A DNA stretch of 64,000 nt from Acidimicrobiales bacterium (lineage in GTDB: Bacteria; Actinomycetota; Acidimicrobiia; Acidimicrobiales; Iamiaceae), in the NCBI GenBank assembly GCA_035630295.1, contig DASQKY010000042.1:372001-436000 (forward strand). The letters are read 5' to 3'. The notes beneath the pieces were generated by a model. The model was not told where the DNA came from, ran no database searches, and was given only the letters and a program-made list of their open reading frames with translations. The translations under genes and the position numbers were made by a program. Shown here in pieces: positions 8,071-15,766 of this stretch; within the stretch, counting starts at the first letter, position 1; the number at the start of each line of letters is the position of its first letter.

Positions 8071-9125
8071 AGGGCGATCCCGTGGTCGAGGCACCAGCGG
8101 ATGCTGGCCCGCATGCCGTCGAGGAGCGAGGTGGACGGGTCGTAGCCCAGCTCGGTGCAGGCCCGGGTGACGTCCACCGCGATCTCGTCCTTCATCTCGC
8201 CCAGCACGTGGAAGGGCTGGAGGTAGCGGCCCCGGGCCTGGGCGGCCCGGTCGAGGCGCTCGGCCACCACGCCGGCCAGCCGGGGGATGCGCACCTGGCG
8301 CTCGGCCACCGTGATGCCCTCGGCCTCCAGGGCCTCCTTCACCGTGGCGTACACGTCGGCCACCCGGTAGGGCTCGGCATCGGCGATCCAGTAGTCGCGC
8401 CCGGCGGCGGCGGCCACCGACTCGGCCAGCAGCACCCCTTGGACCAGGTGGCCGGTGTAGACCATCGAGCGCCGGTTGCTCCCGTCGCCGACGAGGGGGA
8501 ACAGCCCCTTGCGCAGGCCGGTGAAGAACCGGGCCTGGCGCTCCGGCTGCCACGGCCCGTAGAACCACGGGGCCCGGAGGATCACCGTCTCCACGTCGCC
8601 CCGCTCCTGCGCCCGGGTGACGAGCTGCTCGGCCTCGTGCTTGGAGCGCCCGTAACCCAGGAACGGGTCGCGGGGGGAGTCCTCGGTGAAGCTCTCGCCG
8701 GGCCGGGGGTTGGCCCCGAACGGGGACGTGGACGAGATGTGGACCAGGCGGCCGGCGCCGGCGCGGCGGGCGGCGTCGAGGACCAGCTCGGTGCCGCCCA
8801 CGTTGACGTCGAAGAAGGCCCGGGTGCCGCCCTCGGGGTGGATCACCGCCGCGGTGTGGACCACGGTGGGCGCCGTCAACCCCTCGAACAGGCGCTCCAG
8901 GGCCACCGGGTCGCGCACGTCGCCCACCACCGGCTCCACCGATGGGTCGAGCACGGCCAGCACCGCGGCCTGGTCGTCGTCGTGGGCCAGGGCCCGGATG
9001 CGGGCCCGGTCGGGCAGGGTGGCCCGCAGCAGGTTCTGGCCCAGCCACCCCGCGGCCCCGGTGACGACCAGGTCGGGGGCGGGCTCGGGGCGCGGCGCGG
9101 CGGGGGCGGGGGACGGCTCGGTCAT
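8067..9125 (-). CDS. NAD-dependent epimerase/dehydratase (extended SDR)
   Basis: A 352-residue second SDR of the same operon. The cofactor motif is TGAAGWLG, the serine segment ISSTSPFG, and the catalytic Tyr/Lys pair is in YGRSKHEAE. It is clearly related to its neighbour but not a recent duplicate. It follows the GMC oxidoreductase by 11 nt and overlaps the next SDR by 4 nt. The two could act in sequence on a hydroxylated lipid or sugar, with the oxidoreductase supplying the carbonyl; this is inference from the operon alone. Confidence 0.85.
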   Translation of the reverse strand: MTEPSPAPAAPRPEPAPDLVVTGAAGWLGQNLLRATLPDRARIRALAHDDDQAAVLAVLDPSVEPVVGDVRDPVALERLFEGLTAPTVVHTAAVIHPEGGTRAFFDVNVGGTELVLDAARRAGAGRLVHISSTSPFGANPRPGESFTEDSPRDPFLGYGRSKHEAEQLVTRAQERGDVETVILRAPWFYGPWQPERQARFFTGLRKGLFPLVGDGSNRRSMVYTGHLVQGVLLAESVAAAAGRDYWIADAEPYRVADVYATVKEALEAEGITVAERQVRIPRLAGVVAERLDRAAQARGRYLQPFHVLGEMKDEIAVDVTRACTELGYDPSTSLLDGMRASIRWCLDHGIAL

Positions 9126-9136
9126 GGGTCTTCCGG

Positions 9137-10573
9137 CTAGAGGGTGGCGAGCAGGTGCTCGGCGTTGCGGGAGGCGATGGCCATCACCGCGCCCTGCGGG
9201 TTGACCCCGGGGGCGTCGGGGAGGAGCGACGCGTCGTTGACGTAGAGGTTGGCGTGGCCGTGCACCCGGCCGTAGCTGTCGGTGCCGGTGCGGTCGGGGT
9301 CCTCGCCCATGCGCACGGTGGAGGTCATGTGCACGGTCATGAGGTTGGCCCGGCGCCGGGTCACGGCGTCCCACCACTGCACCAGGCCGGCCCGGTCCCG
9401 GACCACGGGCCCGCCCACGATCGACGGGTGCAGCTCGAAGGCCCCGGCGGCCAGCAGCACGTCGCCCACGTGCACCAGGCCCCGGGCCAGGCGGCTGAGG
9501 TCGCCGTCGGTGAGGCCGTAGGTCACCAGGGGGGCGGCGGCGCCGGGGAGGGCGGTGATGCGGCCCCGGCCCTCGCTGCGGATGGCGGCGTAGTACACGG
9601 CCACGTGCTCCCAGTCGGCCATGGCCTCGGTGGCGTCCAGCCCGGTCTCGGCCAGGGCCAGGGCCAGGTGGCCCCGCCGGCTGGCCGAGCCCCCGATGGT
9701 GAGGTGGGGGGAGAACTCGGTGACCCGGTGCATGGGGACGTCGTCGTGCTCCATGGGCTCGCCGAAGCGGGCCGCCACCTTGATGGTGGGATGGACCTTG
9801 AGGCCGGTGCCGACCACGCCCCGCACGCCGGAGCGTTGGAGCAGGGTCGGCGTCTGGATGGCCCCGGCGCACACCACCACGTGGTCGGCCAGCACGGCCA
9901 CCCGCTGGCGGGTGCCGTCGGGGCGGGTGCGCTCGACGTCGAGGCCCACCGCCCGCCCGGCCCGGCGGCGGACCCGCAGCACCCGGCAGTCGGCCAGGAC
10001 GGTGGCGCCGTCGGCCTCGGCCCGGGGCAGCAGGGTGCGGGACATGGTCTGCTTCACGGCCCGGCCGCCGGGCTCGTAGCGGTGGACCCGGGCGAACTCC
10101 ACAGCCCGCCAGCCCAGCTTGGTGGCCCCCTCCTCCAGCACCGCCGAGGACCGGGGGGCGGGGCCGGGCAGGCGCGAGACGCCCAGCTCGGCCTCCACCT
10201 CGGCCGCGTAGCGGTCGAGGGTGCCCGGGTCGAAGCCGTCGATGGCGTAGGCCCGGGCCCACTCGGCGGCCAGCTCGCCGGGCAGGCGGTGGTAGAGGCC
10301 GCTGTTGATCTCGGTGCTGCCCCCCACGCACCGGCCCTCGGCGAAGGCGATGGCCGGGCTGCCCAGGCTGGCCGACAGGCCCCGGTGGCGGTACTTGGTG
10401 GCCATCTCCTCCAGGGAGAAGGGGGCCACGGCGTCGGGTTCGGAGCGGGGCCCCTCCTCCAGCACGGTGACGTCGCGCCCGGCGGCGGCCAGGCGGGCGG
10501 CGGTGACGGCGCCGCCGGCGCCCGAGCCGACCACGGCGACCTCGGTGTGGAGCGTGGTGTCGGGCCGGCCCAT
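9137..10573 (-). CDS. GMC family FAD-dependent oxidoreductase
   Basis: A 478-residue flavoenzyme. The FAD-binding motif GSGAGGAV lies near residue 14, the GMC signature region is GGSTEINSGLYHR, and the C-terminal active-site elements are HMTSTVRMGEDP and NPQGAVMAIA. Members oxidise alcohols, including sterols and long-chain alcohols. The start is set by the ATG that overlaps the stop of the 116-aa gene in TGATG. There is no signal peptide, so the enzyme should be cytoplasmic or peripheral at the membrane. The substrate is unknown. Confidence 0.88.
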   Translation of the reverse strand: MGRPDTTLHTEVAVVGSGAGGAVTAARLAAAGRDVTVLEEGPRSEPDAVAPFSLEEMATKYRHRGLSASLGSPAIAFAEGRCVGGSTEINSGLYHRLPGELAAEWARAYAIDGFDPGTLDRYAAEVEAELGVSRLPGPAPRSSAVLEEGATKLGWRAVEFARVHRYEPGGRAVKQTMSRTLLPRAEADGATVLADCRVLRVRRRAGRAVGLDVERTRPDGTRQRVAVLADHVVVCAGAIQTPTLLQRSGVRGVVGTGLKVHPTIKVAARFGEPMEHDDVPMHRVTEFSPHLTIGGSASRRGHLALALAETGLDATEAMADWEHVAVYYAAIRSEGRGRITALPGAAAPLVTYGLTDGDLSRLARGLVHVGDVLLAAGAFELHPSIVGGPVVRDRAGLVQWWDAVTRRRANLMTVHMTSTVRMGEDPDRTGTDSYGRVHGHANLYVNDASLLPDAPGVNPQGAVMAIASRNAEHLLATL

Positions 10574-10923
10574 CACGAGGCGCCGGCGGGCACGGGGGCC
10601 GGCGCGGGGTCGGTGGCGTCCTCCAGCTCGACCTCGGCGAAGAGCACCAGCGAGCCCATGAGCCGCACGTACTGGCGGACCACGTCGACGGGGTGGTGCT
10701 CCCAGGCCGCCAGCCGGGCCCGCAGGGTGTCGTCGTCGAGGCGGCCGGCGCCCCGCAGGCGCAGCCACGTGCCCAGGGCCAGGGACTCGCCCAGCACGCC
10801 GGCCCGGAGGTGCTCGGGCATGGACGCGAGGCAGCCCTCCACGTGGGCGGCCACCGCGGCGCGCCGCTCGGGGTCGGAGGTCCGGGTCAGGCAGGCCACG
10901 ACCCGGCGCTCGAAGGGCACCAC
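10573..10923 (-). CDS. 116-aa protein of unknown function, first gene of GMC operon
   Basis: A mostly helical 116-residue protein with no recognised domain. It has Leu/Arg-rich helices and several acidic residues near the end (FAEVELEDATDP). It is translationally coupled to the GMC oxidoreductase by a 1-nt overlap, so a role as a small partner of that enzyme is plausible; some GMC-type dehydrogenases do have small subunits. It lacks a signal peptide and cysteine motifs beyond Cys11 and Cys31. The GTG start has TAACGT 7 nt upstream. Confidence 0.6.
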   Translation of the reverse strand: MVPFERRVVACLTRTSDPERRAAVAAHVEGCLASMPEHLRAGVLGESLALGTWLRLRGAGRLDDDTLRARLAAWEHHPVDVVRQYVRLMGSLVLFAEVELEDATDPAPAPVPAGAS

Positions 10924-10930
10924 GGGACCG

Positions 10931-10936
10931 ACGTTA
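10931..10936 (-). promoter_or_regulatory. -10 element TAACGT of the GMC/SDR operon
   Basis: TAACGT-CGGTCCC-GTG on the minus strand. It lies directly behind the mrp stop codon (10934), so the element overlaps the end of mrp and the operon may also receive read-through. Confidence 0.6.
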
Positions 10937-12238
10937 GATGCTGGCCGTCGGGGTCACGGCCTCGTGGCCCTCGGCGTCGGCCCGGCCCGGTTGGTCCCCG
11001 GCCTGGCCCTCGTCGGCGCCCTCGGCCCGGTCCAGGTCGTCGAGGGCGGCCACCGCGGCGTCCAGCATGCGGGCCGTGCAGCCGGCCATGGCCACGGGGG
11101 GCACGGCCTCGGTGACCACGACCTCGGCCAGGGCCCGGAAGGCGTCGGCCGCCGGGCCGTGGCCCAGGGCCGCGGGGTGGCCGGTGTCGCCCCCGGCCAC
11201 GATCTCGGGCTCCAGGGGGATCCGGGCCAGCAGGGGGGCGCCGGAGGCCTCGGCCAGGGCGGCCCCGCCCCCGGTGCCGAACAGGGCGTAGCTCTCGCCG
11301 TGGTCACAGGTGAAGGTGCTCATGTTCTCGACCACACCGGCCACCCGCAGGTAGCTCTTGCGGGCCATGCTGACCGCCCGCTCGGCCACCTTCTGGGCGG
11401 CCAGGGCCGGGGTGGTGACCACCAGCACCTCGGAGCGGGGGATGAGCTTGGCCACGCCCATCTGCACGTCGCCGGTGCCGGGGGGCATGTCGACCAGGAG
11501 GTAGTCGAGGTCGTCGCCCCACTCGACGTCCTGGAGGAAGTGCTGCACGCCCCGGTTGAGCATGAGGCCCCGCCACATGAGGGCGGACGCCTCGTCCTCG
11601 ACCAGGAAGCCCATGGAGATCACCCGCAGGGTGCCGGGGCCGACGGCCTTCTCGTGGGGGACCATGACCTTGCGGCCGTCCCGCACCTGCCCGGCCAGAC
11701 GGCCCTCGAGGCCCAGCATGCGGGGCACCGAGAAGCCCCAGACGTCGGCGTCGAGCACCCCGACGGTGAGGCCCCGGGCGGCCAGGGCGGTGGCCAGGTT
11801 CACCGTCACCGACGACTTGCCCACGCCCCCCTTGCCCGAGGCCACCAGGATCACCTTGGTGGTGGGGGCCACCGCGGTGTCCTCCGGTCGCTGAGCCACG
11901 TTGAAGCGAGCCTTGGCCATGGCCGAGGTCTTCTGCTCGGCCGTCATCTCGGTCCAGTCCAGGGCCACGTGGGTGACCCCGGGGACCGAGCCCAGCCGGG
12001 TGCGGATGTCGCGCTGGATCTGGGCTCGGAGGGGGCAGCCGGCGGTGGTCAGGGCGATGGTGACCGTCACCCGACCGGCGGGGTCCACGGCCACGTCGCG
12101 CACCATGCCCAGCTCGACGATGTCGCTGCCCAGCTCGGGGTCGATGACGCCCCGCAGCAGGCCCCGCAGCTCCTCGACCGCCACCGCCGGGGTGTGGCCC
12201 GGCTCGTCGGCCGGTCGGGGGGCGGAGGGGGAGGGCAT
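10934..12238 (-). CDS. mrp: Mrp/NBP35 family Fe-S cluster carrier ATPase
   Basis: A 434-residue protein. Residues about 20-95 are a DUF59/MIP18-type domain (GVIDPELGSDIVELGMV). The ParA-like ATPase follows, with deviant Walker A GKGGVGKSS, the DADVWG motif and the DMPPGTGD motif. The family transfers Fe-S clusters to apoproteins. The C-terminal metal-site segment reads FTCDHGES, keeping one Cys where ApbC-type members often have CxxC, as several actinobacterial homologues do. Its neighbours are an Fe-S sensing regulator and an A-type carrier, which fits the role. The ATG has TAGAAT 6 nt upstream. Confidence 0.92.
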   Translation of the reverse strand: MPSPSAPRPADEPGHTPAVAVEELRGLLRGVIDPELGSDIVELGMVRDVAVDPAGRVTVTIALTTAGCPLRAQIQRDIRTRLGSVPGVTHVALDWTEMTAEQKTSAMAKARFNVAQRPEDTAVAPTTKVILVASGKGGVGKSSVTVNLATALAARGLTVGVLDADVWGFSVPRMLGLEGRLAGQVRDGRKVMVPHEKAVGPGTLRVISMGFLVEDEASALMWRGLMLNRGVQHFLQDVEWGDDLDYLLVDMPPGTGDVQMGVAKLIPRSEVLVVTTPALAAQKVAERAVSMARKSYLRVAGVVENMSTFTCDHGESYALFGTGGGAALAEASGAPLLARIPLEPEIVAGGDTGHPAALGHGPAADAFRALAEVVVTEAVPPVAMAGCTARMLDAAVAALDDLDRAEGADEGQAGDQPGRADAEGHEAVTPTASI

Positions 12239-12244
12239 GGTCGA

Positions 12245-12250
12245 ATTCTA
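12245..12250 (-). promoter_or_regulatory. -10 element TAGAAT of mrp
   Basis: TAGAAT-TCGACC-ATG on the minus strand, the closest match to the TATAAT consensus among the leaderless promoters here. It shares the 162-nt divergent region with the SufR-like gene. Confidence 0.7.
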
Positions 12251-12386
12251 CCGGCGGTGGTGGTGAGAACCCCGGGCCGAGGCGGCGGGGGCATCTGGGG
12301 TGGGCGGTGGACGAGGGGTCGACCGCGGCCCCCGGGTCGATGGGGGCGCGGTCGTCGGTCTCCGGCGGTTCCGTCCGGGGCGGCGG

Positions 12387-12392
12387 TACGCT
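12387..12392 (+). promoter_or_regulatory. -10 element TACGCT of the SufR-like gene
   Basis: TACGCT lies 8 nt before the GTG at 12401, in the region shared with the divergent mrp promoter. Confidence 0.6.
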
Positions 12393-12400
12393 CGCGGGCC

Positions 12401-13189
12401 GTGGACGTGGCGCACGCCCCGGAGGGCGACGGGGGTGAGGGGGCGGGGACCGGTGACCTCGCGTCGGAGACCGGCCGGCTGGCCGTGCTCAAGGCCTTGG
12501 GCGACAACACCCGCTACGCCATCTACCTGGAGCTGGCCCGCTCCCCCCGGCCCCTGGCCACCGCGGATGTGGCCGCCACCCTGGGCCTGCACCCCAACAC
12601 GGTGCGGCCCCACCTGGAGCGCATGCGGGACGTGGGCCTGCTGCAGGTCCAGAGCGCGTCCCGGGGCGGGGTGGGCCGGCCCCAGCACCTGTACTCCCTG
12701 GCTGCCGAGGCGCCCTCGCTGGGCCTGGAGCCGGCGTCGTTCCCCGTCTTGGCCCGCATGCTGGTGCGGCTGGCCGCGGCCACCGGGGCCGACGCCGCCG
12801 ACGCCCTCGACGTGGGCCGGGACCAGGGCCGGCTGGATGGGGTCCGCCTCGGGGGCCGGGGCTGCCTCAGCGCGGTGGTGGCCCAGCTCGAGGCCATGGG
12901 CTTCGACCCCGCGGTGGTGGGCGATGACCTCGACGGCGGGACCGGCGTGGCTGGGGAGGCCGACCTGGTCACCATCGCCTTCGCCCACTGCCCGTTCCGG
13001 GACCTGGCCGAGCAGCGGCCCGACCTGCTGTGCAGCCTGCACCGGGGCCTGATCGAGGGGGTGGTGGCGGCGGCCGGGGACGGGGAGGTGGCGGGCTTCG
13101 GCTCCCTGGTCGACCGGGCTCCCTGCCAGGTCGAGATCCGCCTCACCGGCTCGCCCGTCCGGTCGGCGCCTGACCGCCTGACCGCCTGA
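12401..13189 (+). CDS. SufR-like winged-helix regulator with probable Fe-S cluster
   Basis: A 262-residue regulator. The DNA-binding domain (about residues 25-90) has the ArsR/DeoR-like core TADVAATLGLHPNTVRPHLE and wing GGVGRPQHLYSL. The C-terminal half holds Cys197 (AHCPFRDLAEQ), Cys211 (LLCSLHRGLIEG) and Cys242 (APCQVEI), the arrangement seen in SufR-type repressors that bind an Fe-S cluster. It is divergent from mrp and upstream of the A-type carrier, so it probably senses cluster status and controls these genes. No suf operon is in the window. It ends in a repetitive ACCGCCTG run. Confidence 0.82.
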   Translation: MDVAHAPEGDGGEGAGTGDLASETGRLAVLKALGDNTRYAIYLELARSPRPLATADVAATLGLHPNTVRPHLERMRDVGLLQVQSASRGGVGRPQHLYSLAAEAPSLGLEPASFPVLARMLVRLAAATGADAADALDVGRDQGRLDGVRLGGRGCLSAVVAQLEAMGFDPAVVGDDLDGGTGVAGEADLVTIAFAHCPFRDLAEQRPDLLCSLHRGLIEGVVAAAGDGEVAGFGSLVDRAPCQVEIRLTGSPVRSAPDRLTA

Positions 13190-13232
13190 CCGCCTGACCC
13201 GCCCGCATCCGGGCATCAGCTGACCCCAGCCG

Positions 13233-13339
13233 TTCTGGCGCGGTGGGTGAACGTCGACGTGGTCTGAGCGCGCCAGACGTGCCGAGGGTCGCCTTGCGGC
13301 GCGGGGGGAGGACGGGGATGTTCACCGACCGCGCCAGAA
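13233..13339 (+). repeat. Class B palindrome, long-spacer copy
   Basis: Arms TTCTGGCGCGGTGGGTGAAC... (13233-13255) and their inverse (13317-13339) match at 21 of 23 positions around a 61-nt spacer. The spacer itself contains a third piece of the arm (GCGCGCCAGAC near 13268). It lies between the SufR-like gene and the Fe-S carrier gene and occupies 107 of the 259 nt. Confidence 0.75.
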
Positions 13340-13448
13340 GGGACACCGGGCCGGAGGCTCTCGGTCGTGGGGTGGGGGTCCGGGACGGGATCGCCGATAG
13401 AGTTGCCGACGGGCCGCTGGGCCCCGACGTGACGAGGAGGACGCCGAC

Positions 13449-13769
13449 GTGATCGCTCTCACCGACAAGGCCGCCACCAAGGTCTCCGAGCTCATCGCCG
13501 CCGAGGGCGAGGGAGAGCTCGCCCTGCGGGTCGCCGTGCGCCCCGGGGGCTGCTCGGGCTTCAGCTACGACATGTTCTTCGACAGCGAGGTGGCCGACGA
13601 CGACCTCACCGTCGAGTACTCGGGGGTGAAGGTGGTGGTCGACGCCTCGAGCGCCATGCTCCTCGACGGGGCCACCCTCGACTACGCCGACGGCCTGACC
13701 CAGGCCGGCTTCTCGATCAACAACCCCAACGCCCAGCGCACCTGCGGCTGCGGTTCCAGCTTCTCCTGA
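13449..13769 (+). CDS. erpA: A-type iron-sulfur carrier (ErpA/IscA family)
   Basis: A 106-residue HesB-like protein of the usual size. The three conserved cluster ligands are present: Cys35 in GGCSGFSY and Cys99/Cys101 in RTCGCGSSF. It should accept an Fe-S cluster from the assembly machinery and hand it to apo-enzymes, and the nearby NadC and RadA pathways need such delivery only indirectly. The GTG start has GAGGAGG about 10 nt upstream, and a possible -10 TAGAGT lies near 13396, so this transcript has a leader. ErpA and IscA cannot be told apart by eye. Confidence 0.9.
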   Translation: MIALTDKAATKVSELIAAEGEGELALRVAVRPGGCSGFSYDMFFDSEVADDDLTVEYSGVKVVVDASSAMLLDGATLDYADGLTQAGFSINNPNAQRTCGCGSSFS

Positions 13770-13783
13770 CCCACTCGGGTCGG
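13766..13783 (+). terminator. Weak hairpin between convergent genes
   Basis: GACCC-ACTC-GGGTC extended by one G-T and one C-G pair, starting in the carrier gene's stop codon. It could end transcripts from both sides, but the stem is short and there is no T tract. Confidence 0.35.
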
Positions 13784-13800
13784 ACCTCGATCACCCGGCG

Positions 13801-14526
13801 TCACATGCCGTCGCGGTCCATGAACCTCTCGAGGGCTGCTCTGGCCTTCTTCATCTGTTGCGACACCGCCGAGGCTGAGATGTCGAGCTGCTCGGCGATC
13901 TCGGCTTGCGTCCGGCCGTCGACGTAGTGCGATCTGAGCAACTCGGCCCAGTGTCGATGTTTCGCTGAGCGACGTCCGAAGCGTTCGAAGATGCGATCCA
14001 CGACATCGTCCTCGTCGACATCGATGAATGCGTCGTCCGCGCGGTCGGATGTGATCTCACCGTTGAGTTCCTCCAACGGGCTGCTCTTGAGGCGCTGGCT
14101 CTTCTTGTAGAGGCGGTTCCATTCGCCCACGCAAACCGTCTTGATGAACTTCTTGAGCTTGCGAACGGTCTTCTCCTCGCCGGGCCCCTGCTTCAGGAGC
14201 TTCTCGAGCGTGACCTCGACGAGCTCTTCGTAGTGATGGTGGTGGCGTGATCCGAGGATGGCGGTCGCTGCGGTCTCGACGTGCTTGCGGATGTCAGGCC
14301 AGGTGTACTGGGGTCCGAGGATCGAAGGGACGACCCTCCGGCAGATGTCCCGGATATCCTCTTCGAGGTCGTCGGGGTTGCGGTGTCGCAGGCTCGACAT
14401 GACCAATCGGACCAATGCGGCCCTCTCGTGCCGCGTCTCAGGGTGCAAGACCTCATCGACCACTCGAGCGACCATCGCTTGGACGTCTTCAGGATCGCGG
14501 GATGACCGGGGCGTCGGCTCACTCAT
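13801..14526 (-). CDS. Sigma-factor-like regulator of the low-GC cassette
   Basis: A 241-residue protein. Residues about 120-155 (RKLKKFIKTVCVGEWNRLYK) resemble sigma region 2, and residues 188-236 are a region 4-like helix-turn-helix (GRTQAEIAEQLDISASAVSQ) preceded by an acidic linker. The N-terminal 110 residues are helical, include HHHH at 95-98, and match no family I know. The start is decided by GGGAGGT 5 nt before the ATG at 14526, a strong ribosome-binding site unlike most of the window. G+C is low (38 of 60 at 14221-14280). It is the last gene of the cassette, 133 nt after its neighbour. Confidence 0.75.
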   Translation of the reverse strand: MSEPTPRSSRDPEDVQAMVARVVDEVLHPETRHERAALVRLVMSSLRHRNPDDLEEDIRDICRRVVPSILGPQYTWPDIRKHVETAATAILGSRHHHHYEELVEVTLEKLLKQGPGEEKTVRKLKKFIKTVCVGEWNRLYKKSQRLKSSPLEELNGEITSDRADDAFIDVDEDDVVDRIFERFGRRSAKHRHWAELLRSHYVDGRTQAEIAEQLDISASAVSQQMKKARAALERFMDRDGM

Positions 14527-14659
14527 CTTTACCTCCCCTCCCTTCTCACCGTAACAGGATGTGTCTACTTCTTGGCAAAAGTTCCGATACGCCAAGCATC
14601 GGGTGAGGGGCGCGGATCGCGCTGGTCGACATGGATGGACGTCGACGAGATGCGGCGCG

Positions 14660-15766
14660 CTAACCGGGAGTTTCGCTGTGCCCCTGCTCGGGTCTCGGTG
14701 CCGGCGACCGCTCGGCAACGAGGGCATCGAGGCTCTGGTCCGCGATCTGCTCCCACCCATCGGCGGGGAGGCCGCGCGGGTATCTGGAGGCGAGGGAGAC
14801 GATGACTCGCAGCCCCAGATCATGGGCCTGGTCACGAGACCTCTTGTGCGTGTTCCGGGCACGAGCGATGGACCGATCTCGCACGACGGTCCACGAGAGC
14901 GCCTCGGGCTCGTCGTGCTCCGTCGCCCGTGGTGTTGGTCCCCTCCTCAGTCGGGAGCGGAGACGGGCCGTGGCCCCCGACCCCCGAGGATCGTCCGGTG
15001 CCGAGGTCACGAGGCGCAGCGGGGCGCCAGGGGTCGACGACCCATCCCCGTCCCGGGTACCGGAGCCGCTGCGATCCAGGAGGAGCGCCTGCTGCTCGGG
15101 CGTGAGGAAGTTGAGGACGCCACGATCGAGAGCGCGGCGCAGGTGTTGCCTTCGGACGTCCTCGCCAGGGTGATCGGGGAAGACCAGGTGGCGTCCGATC
15201 TCGAGGTCCAACTCGGCATCGAGCCGCTTCGAGCGGATCACCCGCTGCTGGCGGGCGTGCAGGCCACAGATGACCGTGATGGCTTGGCGGTGAGCCGCCT
15301 CCGGCGTGAACCCGGACTCCCGGAAGCGGAGGGCCGCCTGCTGATAGGCGGATTCCCAGGGGGCGTGGGCTCGCCCCGTCCGGAGGACGTGCTGGATCAG
15401 CCCGCCCAGCCCCACCACACCGACGCTCCACAGCAAGTGGCGTCCCGGGGCAGGGGTGAGCAGGGAGAGGCTGAACACGACCACGACGGCGAACAGGATG
15501 GCGATCGCCATCGAGCCCCCGGCTCGTCGGACGAGGCCTGGGGGGTTCGACAGGGGATCGTCAAAGGGCTGGGGGACGGCTGGCGCTCCGGTGGCGAAGG
15601 TGGCGCCGACGGTCTTGGTCGACCACACGTCCCCGCCGGTGATCCTGCTCCTCTTCCGGCTGTTGCGGCTGGCCAAGCCCGGAGGCATGCGGTCGAGTAT
15701 GGCAGAGGACCGGGGATCCCGACCCTCACCTGCAGCAATGGGCAGCCACTCCTCCTTCCCGCTCAT
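14660..15766 (-). CDS. Two-TM membrane protein of the low-GC cassette, function unknown
   Basis: A 368-residue protein with a polar N-terminus of about 84 residues, two closely spaced membrane helices (about 85-104 and 110-127), and a long, Arg-rich, probably cytoplasmic C-terminal region of 240 residues. Within it, residues 135-210 are helical (AYQQAALRFRESGFTPEAAH), followed by a low-complexity linker and a final helical part. No domain is recognised. The ATG overlaps the stop of the four-TM gene in ATGA, so the pair is co-translated. The opposite strand also has open frames, but the signals for translation are here. Confidence 0.65.
   Translation of the reverse strand: MSGKEEWLPIAAGEGRDPRSSAILDRMPPGLASRNSRKRSRITGGDVWSTKTVGATFATGAPAVPQPFDDPLSNPPGLVRRAGGSMAIAILFAVVVVFSLSLLTPAPGRHLLWSVGVVGLGGLIQHVLRTGRAHAPWESAYQQAALRFRESGFTPEAAHRQAITVICGLHARQQRVIRSKRLDAELDLEIGRHLVFPDHPGEDVRRQHLRRALDRGVLNFLTPEQQALLLDRSGSGTRDGDGSSTPGAPLRLVTSAPDDPRGSGATARLRSRLRRGPTPRATEHDEPEALSWTVVRDRSIARARNTHKRSRDQAHDLGLRVIVSLASRYPRGLPADGWEQIADQSLDALVAERSPAPRPEQGHSETPG

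Noticed and set aside
9155-13189. A 1344-codon open frame on the plus strand
   Set aside because: It runs antisense to the GMC oxidoreductase and mrp, is Gly/His/Val-rich like other high-GC shadows, and only its last 263 codons (from 12401) are a real gene, the SufR-like regulator.
13190-13202. The ACCGCCTG repeat at the end of the SufR-like gene as a CRISPR-like or satellite element
   Set aside because: Only three short imperfect units (GACCGCCT) that include the last codons and the stop; too few to be more than local slippage.
14527-14862. An upstream start near 14862 for the sigma-like gene
   Set aside because: It would overlap the preceding gene and ignore the strong GGGAGGT site before the ATG at 14526.
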